Shown here: positions 1 to 12,370 of the stretch, in pieces
Layout: each line of letters opens with the position of its first letter
How positions within the stretch are numbered: the first letter of the stretch is position 1
Source: Manis javanica
Taxonomy: Eukaryota; Chordata; Mammalia; Pholidota; Manidae
DNA: 64,000 nucleotides
Reading direction: 5' to 3'
NCBI RefSeq assembly: GCF_040802235.1
Contig: NC_133169.1
Location: forward strand, 44,709,034-44,773,033
Made by a program: the position numbers and the translations under genes
Notes under the pieces: generated by a model
The model's input: only the letters and a program-made list of their open reading frames with translations
The model's database searches: none
Told to the model about the DNA's origin: nothing

Positions 1-2
1 AG

Positions 3-272
3 ATTCCGAGCCCGGAACATGGCATAGTCCCAGGAGATGTGGTATGGGTTAGGAGATACCAAGTGAGGACTCTGGAGCCCAGGTGGAAGGGACCTTATGT
101 TGTATTGTTTACCACCCCCACTGCTCTCAAGGTTGATGGTATTGCTCCATGGGTACACCACACCCACGTTCGGAAGGTCCTACCTCATAAAGACCCAGGG
201 GCCCATAAGGAAGAGTGGAAGGTGCAGCAGCATCCTGCCAATCCCCTAAAACTACACCTAAGCCGAAGATGA
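3..272 (+). pseudogene. Endogenous gammaretrovirus-like pol remnant: C-terminal end of integrase
   Basis: The frame is open from the window edge to a TGA at 270-272, so only the end of pol is visible. It reads as the C-terminal domain of a gammaretroviral integrase, the small beta-barrel that helps bind DNA. Visible features are a GD-V-WVRR start near 33-55, the family's W-GPY core near 90-105 (KGPYVVL), and a WVHHTHVRKV stretch near 150-180 that matches the usual W-H-S/T-x-V-K ending. The env start codon at 269 overlaps the stop, which is the normal gammaretroviral arrangement and supports the call. The rest of pol lies outside the window. Known family role: joining viral DNA to host DNA in the nucleus. 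This copy is an old fragment and I infer no activity. Confidence 0.82.
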
Positions 273-1926
273 AGGGGATCCTGCTAATAAGCTCCTTAAT
301 ATAAACCTTCACAGGAGCCACATCTGTGGAGATCAGAGGCACCAACCCCCATCAACCAAGGAACCTGACCTGGATGCTGATTGATAGTGACACTGGGGAG
401 GTCGTCAACTCCACATGACGCATTGTGCCAATCGGAACTTGGTGGCCTCACGTGTATTTCTGCTTTCGGCAGATCAACCCCATTTACCGATCCATCCCTC
501 CAAATGTGGCTCGCTCCCATGGGTTTTATGCTTGCCCAGGAACAGGTAAAGGAAAGCGACGTGGGGGCGACATGCCCTCTTTTGTGCCAGCTGGGACTGT
601 GTAACCTCGAACGATTGGGATTTTAGATGGACAGTTACAAAAATCGATTCTGTCAAATTTAGTTATGTCAACAAGGGCATACCTTGTTACCAGACTATGG
701 CCCTTTACAAAGACAAGGCTGGTGACAGAAGGGACCAGGATTGGGTAAGAGTTCAATTCACCGAGACGGGCAAAAAGACTGAGGTATTGCGCTGGATAAA
801 CGAACTAACATGGGGGATGTTGTAGAGGACCGGGTCTGGTTCCCTCCAGGTTAGATAATCCCATGTGGGAAATGGTGCAAGCAGTAGTAGAGACTCTTAA
901 CCACACCACTTCCTCCTCACCGATCCCTGATGGCTATGCTACCCAGGTTCACCCCCCTTCTATGAGGCAATCGGGATAAATGGCTCCTACACTATCAACA
1001 ACTCCCATCCCACTTACTGGGACGGGAAACCGTGGGGACTTACGATTGCTCAGGTCTCAGTTGCTGGCATGTTTGTGGGCATAGTCCTGATAATTCAGAA
1101 CCAGTTATGCTCTTCCTACACCTACGCCACGTGGGAACAGCATAAGTGGCTTATACCCTCCTCGAGTTGGTGGCTCTGTTCAGAGACAGGCCTCAATCCA
1201 GCACTATCCACCTCTGTGCTTAATGCTAACAGTGAGTTTTGTGTGCTTATGGCCATTTTACCTCCCTTAATGTATCATTTTCATGAGTCCCTCCTTTCTT
1301 ATTGGGAAGAACAGCCGAGTTCCCACCAGGAAAAGAGGGAGGTTGTTACCGCCCTGACCACTGGGGCCCTCTTCACCCTAGGGATGGCAGGGGCAGGCAC
1401 AGGGGTCGCAGCCCTTGTAACTTGAGAAAAGGGGCTTACAGCCCTGAGGTTGGCTGTCGACAGGGACCTAGAACAACTTTGACAGACAATATCAGACCTG
1501 GAACAATCCCTTACCTCCTTGTCAGAGGTGTTCCTACAGAACCGAAGGGGCCTGGACCTCTTGTTTTTAAGAGAAGGTGAACTGTGCTCAGCCTTAAAGG
1601 AAGAATGCTGTTTCTATGTAAACAAAACAGGTGCAGTAAGAGACTGCCTGGCCAAACTGAAGAAAGATCTAGAGAAGAGACATAAAGAATCTGAAAGTAG
1701 CGGAGGATGGTTTGAGTCTTGGTTCAAATACAAACCTTGGTTAGCTACCCTCCTCTCGGCCGTTGCAGGGCCACTGGTCATCCTGCTGTTGTTGCTTATG
1801 ATTGGCCCATGCATAATTAACAGGCTTGTTAGGTTTGTGCGGGAAAGAATTGACACTGTCCAACTTTTGGTCCTTCGTCAAAGGTATCAGGCCCTAGATG
1901 CTGCTGTGGAAGATTCCTCAGTTTGA
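269..1926 (+). pseudogene. Endogenous gammaretrovirus-like env, broken
   Basis: The env remnant starts at the ATG at 269, which overlaps the end of pol, and breaks at a TAA at 302-304. The surface-subunit half is too degraded to read as one frame. The transmembrane half is better preserved in frame 1. It shows a KR cleavage-like site near 1333-1340, a glycine/alanine-rich fusion-peptide region up to 1425, in-frame TGA codons at 1423-1425 and 1480-1482, then an open stretch 1519-1926. That stretch holds the [14 protein letters not shown] heptad region, a C-x6-C-C motif (C23, C30, C31 of the stretch), a tryptophan-rich pre-membrane segment, a hydrophobic anchor at about residues 77-103 and a cytoplasmic tail ending at a TGA at 1924. 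C-x6-C-C is the hallmark of gammaretroviral/D-type envelopes. Envelope proteins mediate receptor binding and membrane fusion. The stops make this copy a pseudogene. Confidence 0.85.
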
Positions 1927-1928
1927 TC

Positions 1929-1943
1929 AAGAAAAGGGGGGAA
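1929..1943 (+). other. Polypurine tract of the first provirus
   Basis: A purine-only run (aagaaaaggggggaa) starts three bases after the env stop and directly precedes TGTAAAGG, the start of an LTR. In retroviruses this tract primes plus-strand DNA synthesis. Its position fixes the 5' edge of the LTR at 1944. Confidence 0.8.
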
Positions 1944-2245
1944 TGTAAAGGAATGCAGGAAACACCCTAGAGCGAGAGCCACCCAGTTTCAATAGAAAAT
2001 ACTCGAGGCTAACATTCCTAAACCCTGCCCTAAGCAAGATAACTAGGAGTGGGTGAACCCCTGGGGACGAAACTCGTGATAAGTCATTAAGGAATGCTTG
2101 TGCAAAGGTCAGGCAAGCGGCGTGTCTCCATTTCAATTTTATTGGCTAAAGTATGGGATGTGTCTTAAATTCATTGGTTGTGGTAATGTGTGTTCCCAGT
2201 TCCCTCCTAACCACAACCAAGGCTTTCCGAAGAGTCTAGAAAATA
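1944..2245 (+). repeat. Partial 3' LTR (U3) of the gammaretrovirus-like provirus
   Basis: It starts with the canonical TG right after the polypurine tract. U3-like content includes two CCAAT-type boxes in either orientation (ATTGGCTAAAG near 2140, CATTGGTTG near 2172). I see no convincing TATA, poly(A) signal or CA end before the sequence loses LTR character, so it looks truncated near 2245. It is a different family from the LTR at 20371. Confidence 0.6.
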
Positions 2246-2836
2246 GATTTTAGCTTCCCAGTCTCTGTGAAGTAGGCTTCTCCATTAGAAGACTGGATGG
2301 GTGGGTAGCACCACTTCACCGTAGAGACTATCGCAATGTTTGCTCCGGGCCTTAAAGAGAAAATAAGAATGTGCCAGCAGGACAAATCGTAAGACCTTAG
2401 GCAGAGAAAGCAATGTTTATAACGAGAAAGAAAGAGAACAAGTGAAAACAAATGGGAAGTTTATTTTCTTGAAGCATAAATACATTGGGTAACTGAAAAA
2501 TGTTCATGTGGATGGGTGGGTGGTGGGTAGAAGGATTTTAAATACCATTTTATAGTGATTAGTTTTTGTCTTAGGAGTAATGGGGAGCTGATGAAAATCT
2601 TTAAAATGATAAAAGTACCAAATCCTAGTTAAAAAAAACTATTAGTAGTTTTCATGTTCTTCCTGCAAGGATCTTAATGCACTCGCATATATTTTAGTTC
2701 CCCAGCATGAAATTCAGGACGTAGTATAGAAAAAATGCCCAACATGTTTGTTACTGTTCCAAATGTCATAATGACCAATCATTTAGAACAACAAAAGCTT
2801 AAAATAACTGGATGTAGGCTTGAAAGGATATGCATA
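2246..2836. other. Intergenic, no recognised feature
   Basis: AT-rich sequence with short purine-rich runs near 2400-2450. I see no gene, no clear repeat family and no long open frame. Confidence 0.5.
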
Positions 2837-3206
2837 TGTGGGGTAAATTGCAGAATTTCCAGAATCTGTAACTGCTTACCACTGCAGCCTCCTTCAGAGT
2901 TCAGGGACATGGGGTGGAGAAAGAACAGCCATTCTCTCTTCCACTCTGTTCCTGGTATGTAATTGGTGTGGTGTCTGCCAGTCATCAAGCACCCGCCCAC
3001 GGAGTACCTCCCAGAGAGGTGCGCAGGAATTAGTGTGCTGAGAAGGCAGAGTGAGAGTGTCTGCCCCGGGGGATGGATGGGGTGGGGCCTAGCTAGTGGA
3101 TTGAGCAAGCTGTGAGCAATAAAAACGGTTTCTCCCAACCTATCCTTTCTCCTGACTTATTTCGGTTTCACCAGTTTCATAGGGGCTTAACCCTCAGCCT
3201 GAAACA
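2837..3206 (+). repeat. Solo LTR, recurrent ~0.3 kb family (copy 1, diverged)
   Basis: It starts TGTGGGGTAAATTGCAG and shares the 'GGTAAAaTTGCAGtATTTCCAGAATCT' opening (with differences) and the 'caataaaaacggtttctccc' poly(A)-signal block near 3117-3138 with copies at 9130, 14437 (minus), 46032, 46803 (minus) and 63364. The AATAAA is at 3119-3124. The 3' edge is uncertain. No internal retroviral sequence adjoins it, so it is probably a solo LTR left by recombination. I do not know the family name. Confidence 0.65.
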
Positions 3207-3209
3207 CCC

Positions 3210-6200
3210 TTCTCCCTGGAGTGACAGCATATTTTTTAGCTTTCTGTATTAAATGAGCTCAGGAAAGAGAACCATGAGCCAATCACAAAAGTTCCTTAGG
3301 AAAACAAGTTTAGGCATGACTGAGTTAAACACATCCTCATGGCTTATTGCGAAATGTTCAGTTTTTATAAACTGATGTATAATTTGAATCTTCATGCTGA
3401 TATTGTGCACCATTTTTCACAATTATTTAACAAAGCATATTTTCCAATAGCATTTTGGAGGACAAGTGTTTCATGGAACAGACTTTGAATGTATTTACTG
3501 AAACTCATTGAATTTCTCAATTCTTTTCAGACTTCTTGGGAAATACTATACTTTAAAAATTTGAATTAAGTCATCATTTGGTTTATCTTTGGATATTTGT
3601 GTTCCTTTTTAATGTGCTTCCCTTGGGCATTTACAAAGCCAGACAGTTCTTCATTTACCTGGACAGCTGGAAGGGGAAGATAGCATGCAAAATTAAATTT
3701 GTAGATTATTTTTTAAAACATCTTTTATCCATTTTCTTTACTCCTCCTCCTCACATCACAAGTATCTTATTCTGAGGCATGGTTAACAATTTGTACAATT
3801 TACAGTCTCTCCTTTCTTATGCTTACTAGGATTAAAAAAACTGCTGTAGATGGCTGAGAGCTACGAAACAGAATAAATGAAACACATGTCCTGAAAACCC
3901 GTGGGTGGCATTGATGTTAATTATTTTAAATTATTAAGAATGCTAATTTAAATAAACAAAAACACGTAGACTTGATAATTTAGAAGATGTCAAAACAAAA
4001 ATGGCTAAACATTCACTGAACAAAGTTAAATAATTAAGGAAGACCTTATTCAAGGTTATCACAATAGGGTGGAGAGGCCAGAATTCGGTCTGAGCTCAAC
4101 TCTGCTTGAAACACAGAGCTGGGGAGTTTTTAAAAGCTAGGCTGGGAGATGAAAGGACATCTCTTTTTGCTTACTGGCTTTACTCAGAGGAAAAGTAAAC
4201 TTTCTCTTATTTTCATGACAGCAGGTAGTTTTGCAACTTGGAGCAAGTCATTCTGCCAGAGTGAGGCTCCTGCTCTCTATCCCCCAACCCAGACCCTGGG
4301 AGACGGGGGCTCTGTCTTTCCTAATGATCACACTTCAAAGGCATGGCTCCCAGGGCCTCTGGAAAGACTAGCCTAGGTTGTAAAACTTACAAGAAGTCTT
4401 TTTAAAATTTTACATCTATAGATCTGTAGTGGCAGTGGAAGGATTCATAATTAAATGTTTCCTACACTAAATGTCCTAAGAGAGGTCAGGAGTCCATGGT
4501 CAGGAAGAGCCTGTCCAAAGTTTAGTCAAGCTAAGGAGAAGATTAAGACTCTCTTGGGAGCAACATGTAGCCAGAGACGTTGGATGTGAGATTTTCTGGA
4601 CATTTTCACAATATTGTTTGACATGTATGCAATACCAGATATACTATCATATATACCAGGTATACATTAGGAGAATGTATCTTCTCAGGGACTGGACTAA
4701 ACTAGTATTTTTAATCTCTTTCTGCTTCCAGAAAGTCTGTTCACTGAAAAGCAGAGTAAGGGATATACTTTCATACTTGTCCTTTGAAATTGCTCTCTGA
4801 GAAAGTAAAAAATGTAAAAACTGTCATAATCATAAAATACCCACAAATGAAAAATAGGTACACATTAATACTTACCTCTTCTGTATTTTAATGCGTTCAC
4901 AGTAGAAAATATACATAAAATGTATTTTTCTCTCCTATCACTTACTCTGGTTTCCTGATTTCTCCATACCTAAGTAGCCAGTAGTTACAAATGGGGCCAA
5001 ATTTCATGCTTCTTGGCATCTCCTTCATTGGAACTCTTCAGACCAAACACTTTGGTAGAGGTCAGGGTTATTTCACATGTGCTCATGTGAAAGTTCTGGT
5101 TGGCCATTTTGTGACTTTTTTTTGCACAGATATTGCTTCTGATCTTTACTTTCACTTCTGCTGGTTTCATTGCACATTCAAGGCTGTCCCACATCAGCGT
5201 GTTGCCGCTACTATTTCCCTCAGGTGCTGTGGTCTGAACCAGGTCTCTTGATAATAATGCCCTAATGCACTCAAGGTAATGTTGCTGCCATACTGAGTTT
5301 TGTGATTCTTTCTTCTTTTTGCGTATAACTGTTTTTAGAAAATTATGAACCTCTTGCTGCATGTGCAGTTATGTGTTACAGAGTTGTGAGTTAAGATATT
5401 TCCATATTTATTAGTTCTTCTCATAAGGTCTCACAGAGTAGCCCATGATGGAATGAATAGTAGAGTGACTGCCCTTCTCAGCGTTCTTCCCTCTGTTCGC
5501 CCGGAGGCCTTATGAATGTGTTATGCGTGGCGCATCTGGCTCTCCCTTCTTTTGGGATGAGTCTTTCCAAGAGTCTCATTAGACACTTGTGCACGAAAGT
5601 TTTTGATTAGACAATCCATACATGTTCTTGGCTATCCTCAGACATGTCTGATTTCCAGTTTAGGTTTAATCTGGGATTTATAATACTTGATTCTTACTAC
5701 TGTAGACTCATTCGCTCACTCTGTTCTTCTCTTTCAGGCTTAAGTTCCATTAATACAGGTGTATCAAATTGTGGTCTCTAAAATGTAGTCACCTGAAGAA
5801 CGTGTAAGCTTCAGCTTTTACTTTACATAAACACTGCACACAATTTTCAGAAATAATCAAAACTTTGACATTTTGTACAATGTACAAGTAAGTCATGGCT
5901 CCTGTACTTGCCCACCTGCATTTGCAGACCATACTATTTTGCTATTTTTTTTAACAAAGTGTCATTTTGTGTAAACCTAGGCATCTGGCTACACTAGTGA
6001 ACTAACTAGACTATATTTCTTGTCCCCATGAAGAATATATATAATAAACATACATATGCATGTGTGTATATGTGTGTGCATATGTATATAATTTCCAAAT
6101 GGGAAAAATTAAGAGAATATTAAAAATCTGTCTTCCACATATATGCTGATAACTGTCCATTGCTTCTTTTGGTCCTATTGTTTTTAAAAATACAATAAAA

Positions 6201-6375
6201 TTTTGCATTTCCTTATAATTGTCCATGACAAGTCCTTCACTCCCAGTGTGGGCTTCTTTTACAGAAACTGTCACTTAATCTTTGGAGAAAAAATATAAAA
6301 TTGTTGTATTTTTTTCTAAATAGAAATTAAAGGTAAAGAGGCAAGATCCAAGAATCTTGGCTGCCATTTTTTATA
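3210..6375. other. Intergenic, old repeat-like sequence, no gene
   Basis: Ordinary AT-rich noncoding DNA. The patch 4140-4580 has an older, GC-richer texture that may be a decayed LTR or other transposon. The region 4985-5362 has a 125-codon open frame on the minus strand that I do not recognise. It has no promoter, splice or poly(A) context that I can point to, and I do not call it a gene. Confidence 0.45.
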
Positions 6376-6379
6376 TATG

Positions 6380-6490
6380 TTGCTCAATAATGGAGTAACT
6401 ACTTGATTAATATAAATCCTCATCTGTAAAATTCAGCTACTAATAATTTCTTGAAAGGGTTGTTACAAGAATCGAAGAGTATGGTAATTG
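6380..6490 (+). repeat. MIR-type SINE remnant
   Basis: The run 'cctcatctgtaaaattcag' followed by 'gggttgttacaagaatcgaa' matches the well-known MIR 3' half (cctcatctgtaaaatgggg then agggttgttgtgaggat). MIRs are ancient tRNA-derived SINEs shared by all placental mammals. Confidence 0.6.
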
Positions 6491-6499
6491 TGAGTGAGG

Positions 6500-9129
6500 A
6501 TGATGTTGAACTTGGGACTCAGGTGGGCACCTCAATCACTGGTTATGTTCCCTTGCTGCTCTAGCTCTCAAAAATTAAGACTGACAACTAGCAAATCATA
6601 CTTCTCAAATCACCTTTAGAAAATCGGTAAAATTTAAATAGATACAGCCTCACCAAATTTGAATCCTCTCTTCAACACCTCTCATACTTAAATTTTAAAT
6701 AAAACACTTATTACTGTCTTTCCTGTATATGTTTGTTATCCTCTCATCTCATGTCTCTGCTATGGTATGACATCCTCATTGTCATAAATATACTGAGATT
6801 ATCTCTGGGCTCTAAAGAGTGCCTTGGAAAGGGCTTTGCACAAAGTACATTCATAATAAGTAATTTCTGTGTTTTTAATTTGTGGATGTAGCCCTGTACC
6901 TTTACATAGTTTCCCCCAATAACATATTTTTTAAATAATAAAAGTATGCCTTATTTTAATAGTTTGTCAGGGAGAATAGATAATTCATCTTTAGAAGGTA
7001 TTCCCAAGTTTTATTTTCCTCAATTTAGCTTTTAATTGTCAGTATTTCCAAACGCATGAAAACACAAATCTCATTTCTTTCTGTATCCCCAGTTGGTCTT
7101 AAATATATTGCTTCTGTTGTTAACGACAACCAAGATGAATTGTATTGTATTACTGTGCGTGACAGGGCACCAGAGCACCAGCGAGCCCAGTGCACTCAAT
7201 TTCTGCATGTCTTTTATGGGCTTCCACACATAGAAACAGAGGATTTATATACTGAGAAACAGTTATGTATTCCAACCATATATACTTTCCACCCCTTTTA
7301 AAAGTGATACAGATTCTTTTTTTAAAGAATACAGACTTTGCCACATGCAGTCTCATGAACAATGGGTCTCAGGATAAATAAACCAGCAAGGAGATCATGT
7401 TGGCATGGTGTTCACTTCACTGAGTAATAGCACTCATAGGGAGGAAATCCTTACAAAGTTGCCAGATAGATCAGATGCATATTAGAACAATTAGGAGAAA
7501 TGATAAACAGTGACTACCATTTTATTTCAATTTAGCCAAACTAGAAAACTTTCTCTGGAAAACAGTCTGGTCTCGAAAGCTATGGGGTTCAGGAGATTTG
7601 GGTTCCATTCCTTCTCCCAACCTAGAAGGTCATTTCAGCAAGTTCTTTATGATTCTATGTCCTTTTTATCCCTTCCATAAAGCCAGGATTGAGAATTTGG
7701 TATCTTGCACTAAGTGGACAGGAGAAGTCGGAGGAGGAAGCAGGTTTTTGTTTCCTGTGTAAAGTCACTGACTGGTAATCACATAAATGGTACATAAATT
7801 TAGACTCCTTGGGCTGTCACCTAAAGGACTCAGGAATGCAGTACTTGAACACAAGAGACTGGAAATTTATTCTGAAAGGTATTATTGCCAGGCAGCTGCA
7901 TTTGGGAGGTCACTCCCTGTGCACCAGGTGAAACCTCAATCTGGATGAGGGAGGGTTCTTGACTCTGAATGAGAAAGAATTTTCTAGCAGGTCAGAAGAG
8001 TGAAGGTAAGGAATTCATCAGAGCAACAGTAGAAATGAATGGCAGCAGCGTTGAAGGCAGCTGAGAGCAGGAAAATGCAGAGGTGCAGAGGGAAATGTTT
8101 GCTAAACATTTTCTTGGCATAAGTCAGATTCTCTTGCCATCTCTTAAATCCAGGGTCGCTTGGTGTCCCTTGTCCACTTGGATCCACACTGCATGGGGAG
8201 AAGCCTCTATCATCCGGGGTTTGGGCAGCCATGCAGCACAGGATAGAGTGAGATGATATTCTGAGAACTTTCCAAAGAAAGGAGATTTTCAGGCAGTCTC
8301 CTGTAGCTGCAGTTCCCTAGATCTCACTCAGATTTTCAGGCCCAAATACTGAGCTCTCAGCAGCCCCTTTCTACTTGTCAGGGGCAAAATGGAGACTTGA
8401 AAATAGAATGAAATAGCAAAAAGAAAAAACACAGTAAGCTGAGCAGTGAAAAAACTTTCTTTAAAGGTATGCACTTACAGAGAGAAAAGGTGTGCGTGCT
8501 CTCAGATATGATGCATGCTAAAAGACTGGGGTTTCTGTCTTTTAAGAACTTTTCAAAGGACCAGGGGATATAGACTTGTAAAGTGGTCTCAAAATGCTTA
8601 TCACCAGTGAAAGACATTAAGTCTCTTCTATTATCAGTCCTCCATGTAATTCTGCAAAATTAACTTAACAAAGAAATTGGTCAATTCCTCCCCAGGATAG
8701 CAGCCTCCCTCTGGGAACGTATCCATCTAGACTGCCCACCCTGTCCCCAAGGTGCTCTGAGTTATTGTCTGTTCTCTAAAGAATATGTTAGGAATTTTGC
8801 TTCCTAACTTACTGTTTTTAAAAATGGAATTTTAGCTTTAAGGTGTAGTCCTTCCTGTTCTTACCATACTATATCTCAGCACTTTTCATCATAGGCAGGA
8901 AAAGTTAACCATGCTGCTTGTCCCAGGGCCCTGCCCTACCTCAGTACGATTCCTGAAAGCAGCATAGTTGATTGTCTAAAAGGTCCCATTATTATTTCAT
9001 CCCTTCTTGTATATTGACCATACCCATCCAATCTTCCAATAATAGCACCAATAACCAAAGGTGGTGAGAAAATTATCAAAAAGAAAAACAAAAAACAGAA
9101 GACCCTGAGATTTTTAAAAAAATAACGTT
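6500..9129. other. Intergenic with scattered MIR-like fragments, no gene
   Basis: Apart from the MIR remnant at 7570-7670 and another possible MIR tail near 6815-6865, I see no gene or clearly bounded repeat. The short open frames on both strands have no protein I recognise. Confidence 0.45.
7570..7670 (+). repeat. MIR-type SINE remnant
   Basis: The order 'gatttgggttccattccttctcc', 'ggtcatttcagcaagttctt' and 'tgattctatgtcc' follows the MIR core (gggttcgaatcc, gaccttgggcaagttac, ctctgtgcc) with heavy divergence. Recognised by eye. Confidence 0.5.
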
Positions 9130-9445
9130 TGTGGGTAAAATTGCAGTATTTCCAGAATCTCTTGCCTGGTCTTAGTGCATCTCCATATCAGGAGGTGTTT
9201 CCAAGGGGTGGAGAGAACTCATCCTTCTCCATGTCAGAAGGTGATCCCAAGGGGAAGCGGGGGCTTATCTGGACAGAGAGGGTGGGTGGGGCTCTTCTCT
9301 GGCAGCTGGGGAGCGGCAGACATGGGAGAGCAGAGGTGGATGACTGCTTGTAAGGAATAAACGGGTTTCTCCCCCTTTATTTCTCCCTTTCACTGACTTC
9401 GGTCTCAAGGGTATTTTGCCTGGGGTTTCCCCCCAGAGTTACAGG
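9130..9445 (+). repeat. Solo LTR, recurrent ~0.3 kb family (copy 2)
   Basis: It opens TGTGGGTAAAATTGCAGTA, carries AATAAA at 9356-9361 followed by 'cgggtttctcccccttta', and ends in a C/G-rich run near 9440. It aligns by eye with the copies at 46032-46340 and 63364-63670 over most of its length. No retroviral coding sequence adjoins it. Confidence 0.72.
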
Positions 9446-9704
9446 TTGTTGGTTTCATCGTGACATTCCACCACAATTCACCATTACACCAGGACATAAG
9501 GAGGAAGGGAGAAAGGGGATATTGTCTAGTTTAGAGCAAACTGGGAACTGGGGTTTGCCCGCAGAGATGTCAGCCCTGAGCAAGCTCCCTTGCCATTGCT
9601 TGAGCGGTCGCTGTACTTTCAGGGAAGCCACAAAGACAGAGTGAGGATTAGGAGAAGTAGCTAAAATTTGAACACTGACATCACCGTGTTCTTTAATTCT
9701 GATT

Positions 9705-9790
9705 ACCTATGAAGAAGATCTCATTATTACTCCAGTTTTGCAGAGTTGATAAGGAATTGGAAGCTCAGGAAAAGTGAGGAGAAATTTTCG
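9705..9790 (-). repeat. MIR-type SINE remnant
   Basis: The text 'cattattactccagttttgcaga' then 'ggaattggaagctcaggaaaag' corresponds to the reverse-oriented MIR signature (ccattttacagatgagga, actgaggctcagag). Confidence 0.5.
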
Positions 9791-9938
9791 GTCGCATACC
9801 AATTATTTTTATGTGTAGAACTTTGTTCTCTTGCTAGCAGAATCCAAGCTGTTTCTAATACTTTATACAATAACATTGCTTTTTTTAAAATCATTGAGCC
9901 TATAAAGATAAAGCTCTAAGTAAACAGTTATTTAGAAA

Positions 9939-9941
<3 letters not shown>

Positions 9942-9984
<43 letters not shown>
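9942..9984. repeat. (TA)n microsatellite
   Basis: About 21 uninterrupted TA units followed by CGTATATA. It is likely length-polymorphic. A similar (AT)n run lies at 18828-18856. Confidence 0.95.
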
Positions 9985-9985
<1 letters not shown>

Positions 9986-10479
9986 GTATATAAAATTTAC
10001 TGACTGGCTGTTTTTGTGAAAAGATGTGAGATAGCCTTTTTAAATTAAACACAATATCAAAGGTGTATATTTTAAAAATAAACTAATGAAAAAATAGAGA
10101 AAAAGATGTCAAAAATATCTTAGGTATTATTGAAATAGTACATTTATTTAGGTTCTCAGTTTCCTAATGCTAGATCAAACACTGTGTTAAAAGAAAATGT
10201 ACAAGCTCACACATAGAGGCACACTTCTTTCTAATACTAAATTACAAGAGTATTTCATTTTTATCTTTATTGAGAAGACATTGGATATAACAAAAATGGC
10301 ATCCTCTATAAATTTGCCAAAAATATGTTATTAAAATTACATTTATTCTTTTTCTAGGTATAAACATAGAGTCCAATATACAAATTAGGCAAGCCAGTTC
10401 TTCAGATGTTAGGACTACATGGCCTCCTCCTATTTCTTTAGATGATCTAATTCCACATTTCCTGAAATGGCCTATAGAA

Positions 10480-10868
10480 AAAGACGTTTAGCAGGATGAC
10501 AGTAGGGGCTTTAATGATTTCCCTCATTCGTGGAGTATAACAACAAAGCAAAACTAAAGGAACTCCCAGAGTCCAAGAAGGGATTAGCCATTACCAAAGG
10601 GGAAGGTGGGGAAGGTGGGTGGGGAGGGAGAGAGAAGGGGATTGAGGGGCATGATTGGCACACATGGTGTGGGGGTGTCACTGGGAAGACAGTGTAGCAC
10701 TGAGAAGACAAGTAGTGACGCTGTGGCATCTTACTACACCGATGGACAGTGACTTCAGTGGTGTATGGGAGGCACTTGATAATATGGGTGAATATAGTAA
10801 CCACATCATTTTTCATGTGAAACCATCATAAGAGTGTATATCAGTGACACCTTAATAAAAACAAAATA
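10480..10868 (+). repeat. 5'-truncated L1, 3' UTR only
   Basis: It contains the L1 3' UTR text also seen in reverse at 34740-34850 and 57380-57440: 'agaagacaagtagtgac', 'gatggacagtgactt' and 'aatatagtaaccacatc', ending in 'taataaaaacaaaa' at 10853-10868. Forward orientation with a short A-rich tail. No coding sequence remains. Confidence 0.75.
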
Positions 10869-10869
10869 T

Positions 10870-12370
10870 CTTCATCCATTTATACTCCCATCAGCATGAT
10901 ATTTGTGTACTTGCTAAAGCATGGTCAAATGCAACTTTCCAATAGTTGCCAGTCTTGCATTTATAAAGTTTCATCTCATTTTCATTTTTGTTTCATTTCA
11001 GATTGCTAGTGTATTAGAAGTCCTTATAACTTATAAGTATGCAGAAATGATGGGTATTTTAATGTACCTTTTTGCCTATTCTTATTGTATTTCTGGACAT
11101 ATCACTTTGATTTAAAAGTGTTATTATTGTGTATTTAATATATCAATAGAAGTTATGCTTTTGAATTAGAAAAACATCTGTTTTTTTCTGTTTATTTAAA
11201 TTTTGACCCTATATTTATCTTTGAAGAATTAAATTTTCTTTTAATATCACAATATACTTTAACCTGCATTATTTCTGTTTCAGTAATGTTTGTGGAGTTT
11301 ATGCCGAAGTAAGATTCCAAAGAAATCTCTGTTTCTACTATTTCTGTTGTATCTTTTAAATTGTCTTTTAGTAGCATCTAAGATGACTTGTAAATTATTC
11401 TTGGTTTTCTGTAATAAATGATGATGGTGAAGATATACTACTAGTAAATTTTACTTAAAAATTTAAAAAGTAAAAATATTATGTCAAAATCAATAATGCT
11501 TTAAATTTACCAATACAACTGTTACTATCAATGTTATTACTATTACGCCTAGTCTGATGGAGTCTAAATCAAGAGGCAATTCGTCATTACAGCTCCACCT
11601 CATCTCAGAATGGCAGAAACTCTAGTTTTGCTTATGCTTTAAAAAAGTGATGTTTTTCTTCTGGCAGAATAATCCCAGAAATACTTGGAATTCTGATGTT
11701 ACAATTATTATATTATTTAATCATCTGTTCAAATATATATTTAGTCATGGAAATAATCCTCATTAATTGTAAAATTAGAGTATAGGAGGCAATATAGATC
11801 ATGATATCTATCAAAAAGTTGTTTCAAATCTCCTTGAAAACAATTCTATATCCCATATGTATAGCTTAAGTTCCAGTTTTAAATGAACACTGGGCAGTTC
11901 CATTGAATAAGCTGGATCAGTACAGTGCACATAGAACACACTCCTGGTTCCTGAAAACATATATTTAATAACAGACCTCACTAACCCTGAATATGTGCTG
12001 GTTACATCCTTGTCCATTTAGATTGGGAGAATTGAGCATATTTACCTTCTTCTGGTTTATCACTCTAAAATACCTCAATCTACTAGCTCATCTGTAGGCC
12101 TATAAGGAATTTTGGCTTTAGGAATAAAAGGACACAGAAGGACCTAAATGATTCCTATTCTGGTAACTGCCTGAGACTCCTGAGGGTGTGAACCAATGGA
12201 CATTTGAAAACCTATTTCCCACTGGTGTACATTTGTTTTTCATAAGCCAATGTAATTTTATTTATATAGACTTATTTATACTTTTAAGACTAGCTCATCT
12301 GTAGGCCTATAAGGAATTTAAGACACTACCTTACCGATGCATAATTCATATATCATTCATTAATATAAAG
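10870..12370. repeat. Ancient duplication, copy 1 (partner at about 23900-25400)
   Basis: AT-rich noncoding DNA whose landmarks recur in order near 23900-25400. 'gcctattcttattgtatttctg' pairs with 'gcccattttattgtatttctg'. 'agtcatggaaataatcct' pairs with 'ggcatggaagtaatacat'. 'ggtacagtgctaatagaatcca' at 25048 pairs with 'agtacagtgcacatagaacaca' at 11920. 'ctaaatgattcctattctggtaa' pairs with 'ctaaatggctatattactggtaa' near 25275. Divergence is high. A perfect 31-base direct repeat is internal to this copy (12082-12112 and 12289-12319). Confidence 0.6.

Noticed and set aside
2779..3138. 119-codon minus-strand open frame
   Set aside because: It lies across a solo LTR in antisense and is proline-rich by composition. 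No family match that I know.
4140..4580. Possible old LTR
   Set aside because: The texture suggests a decayed transposon, but I could not find TG/CA ends, a poly(A) signal or a second copy in the window.
4985..5362. 125-codon minus-strand open frame
   Set aside because: Unrecognised sequence in AT-rich repeat-laden DNA with no transcript or splice context. Not reported as a gene.
9942..9984. AT repeat as a replication origin or regulatory element
   Set aside because: Nothing beyond a simple TA microsatellite supports it.
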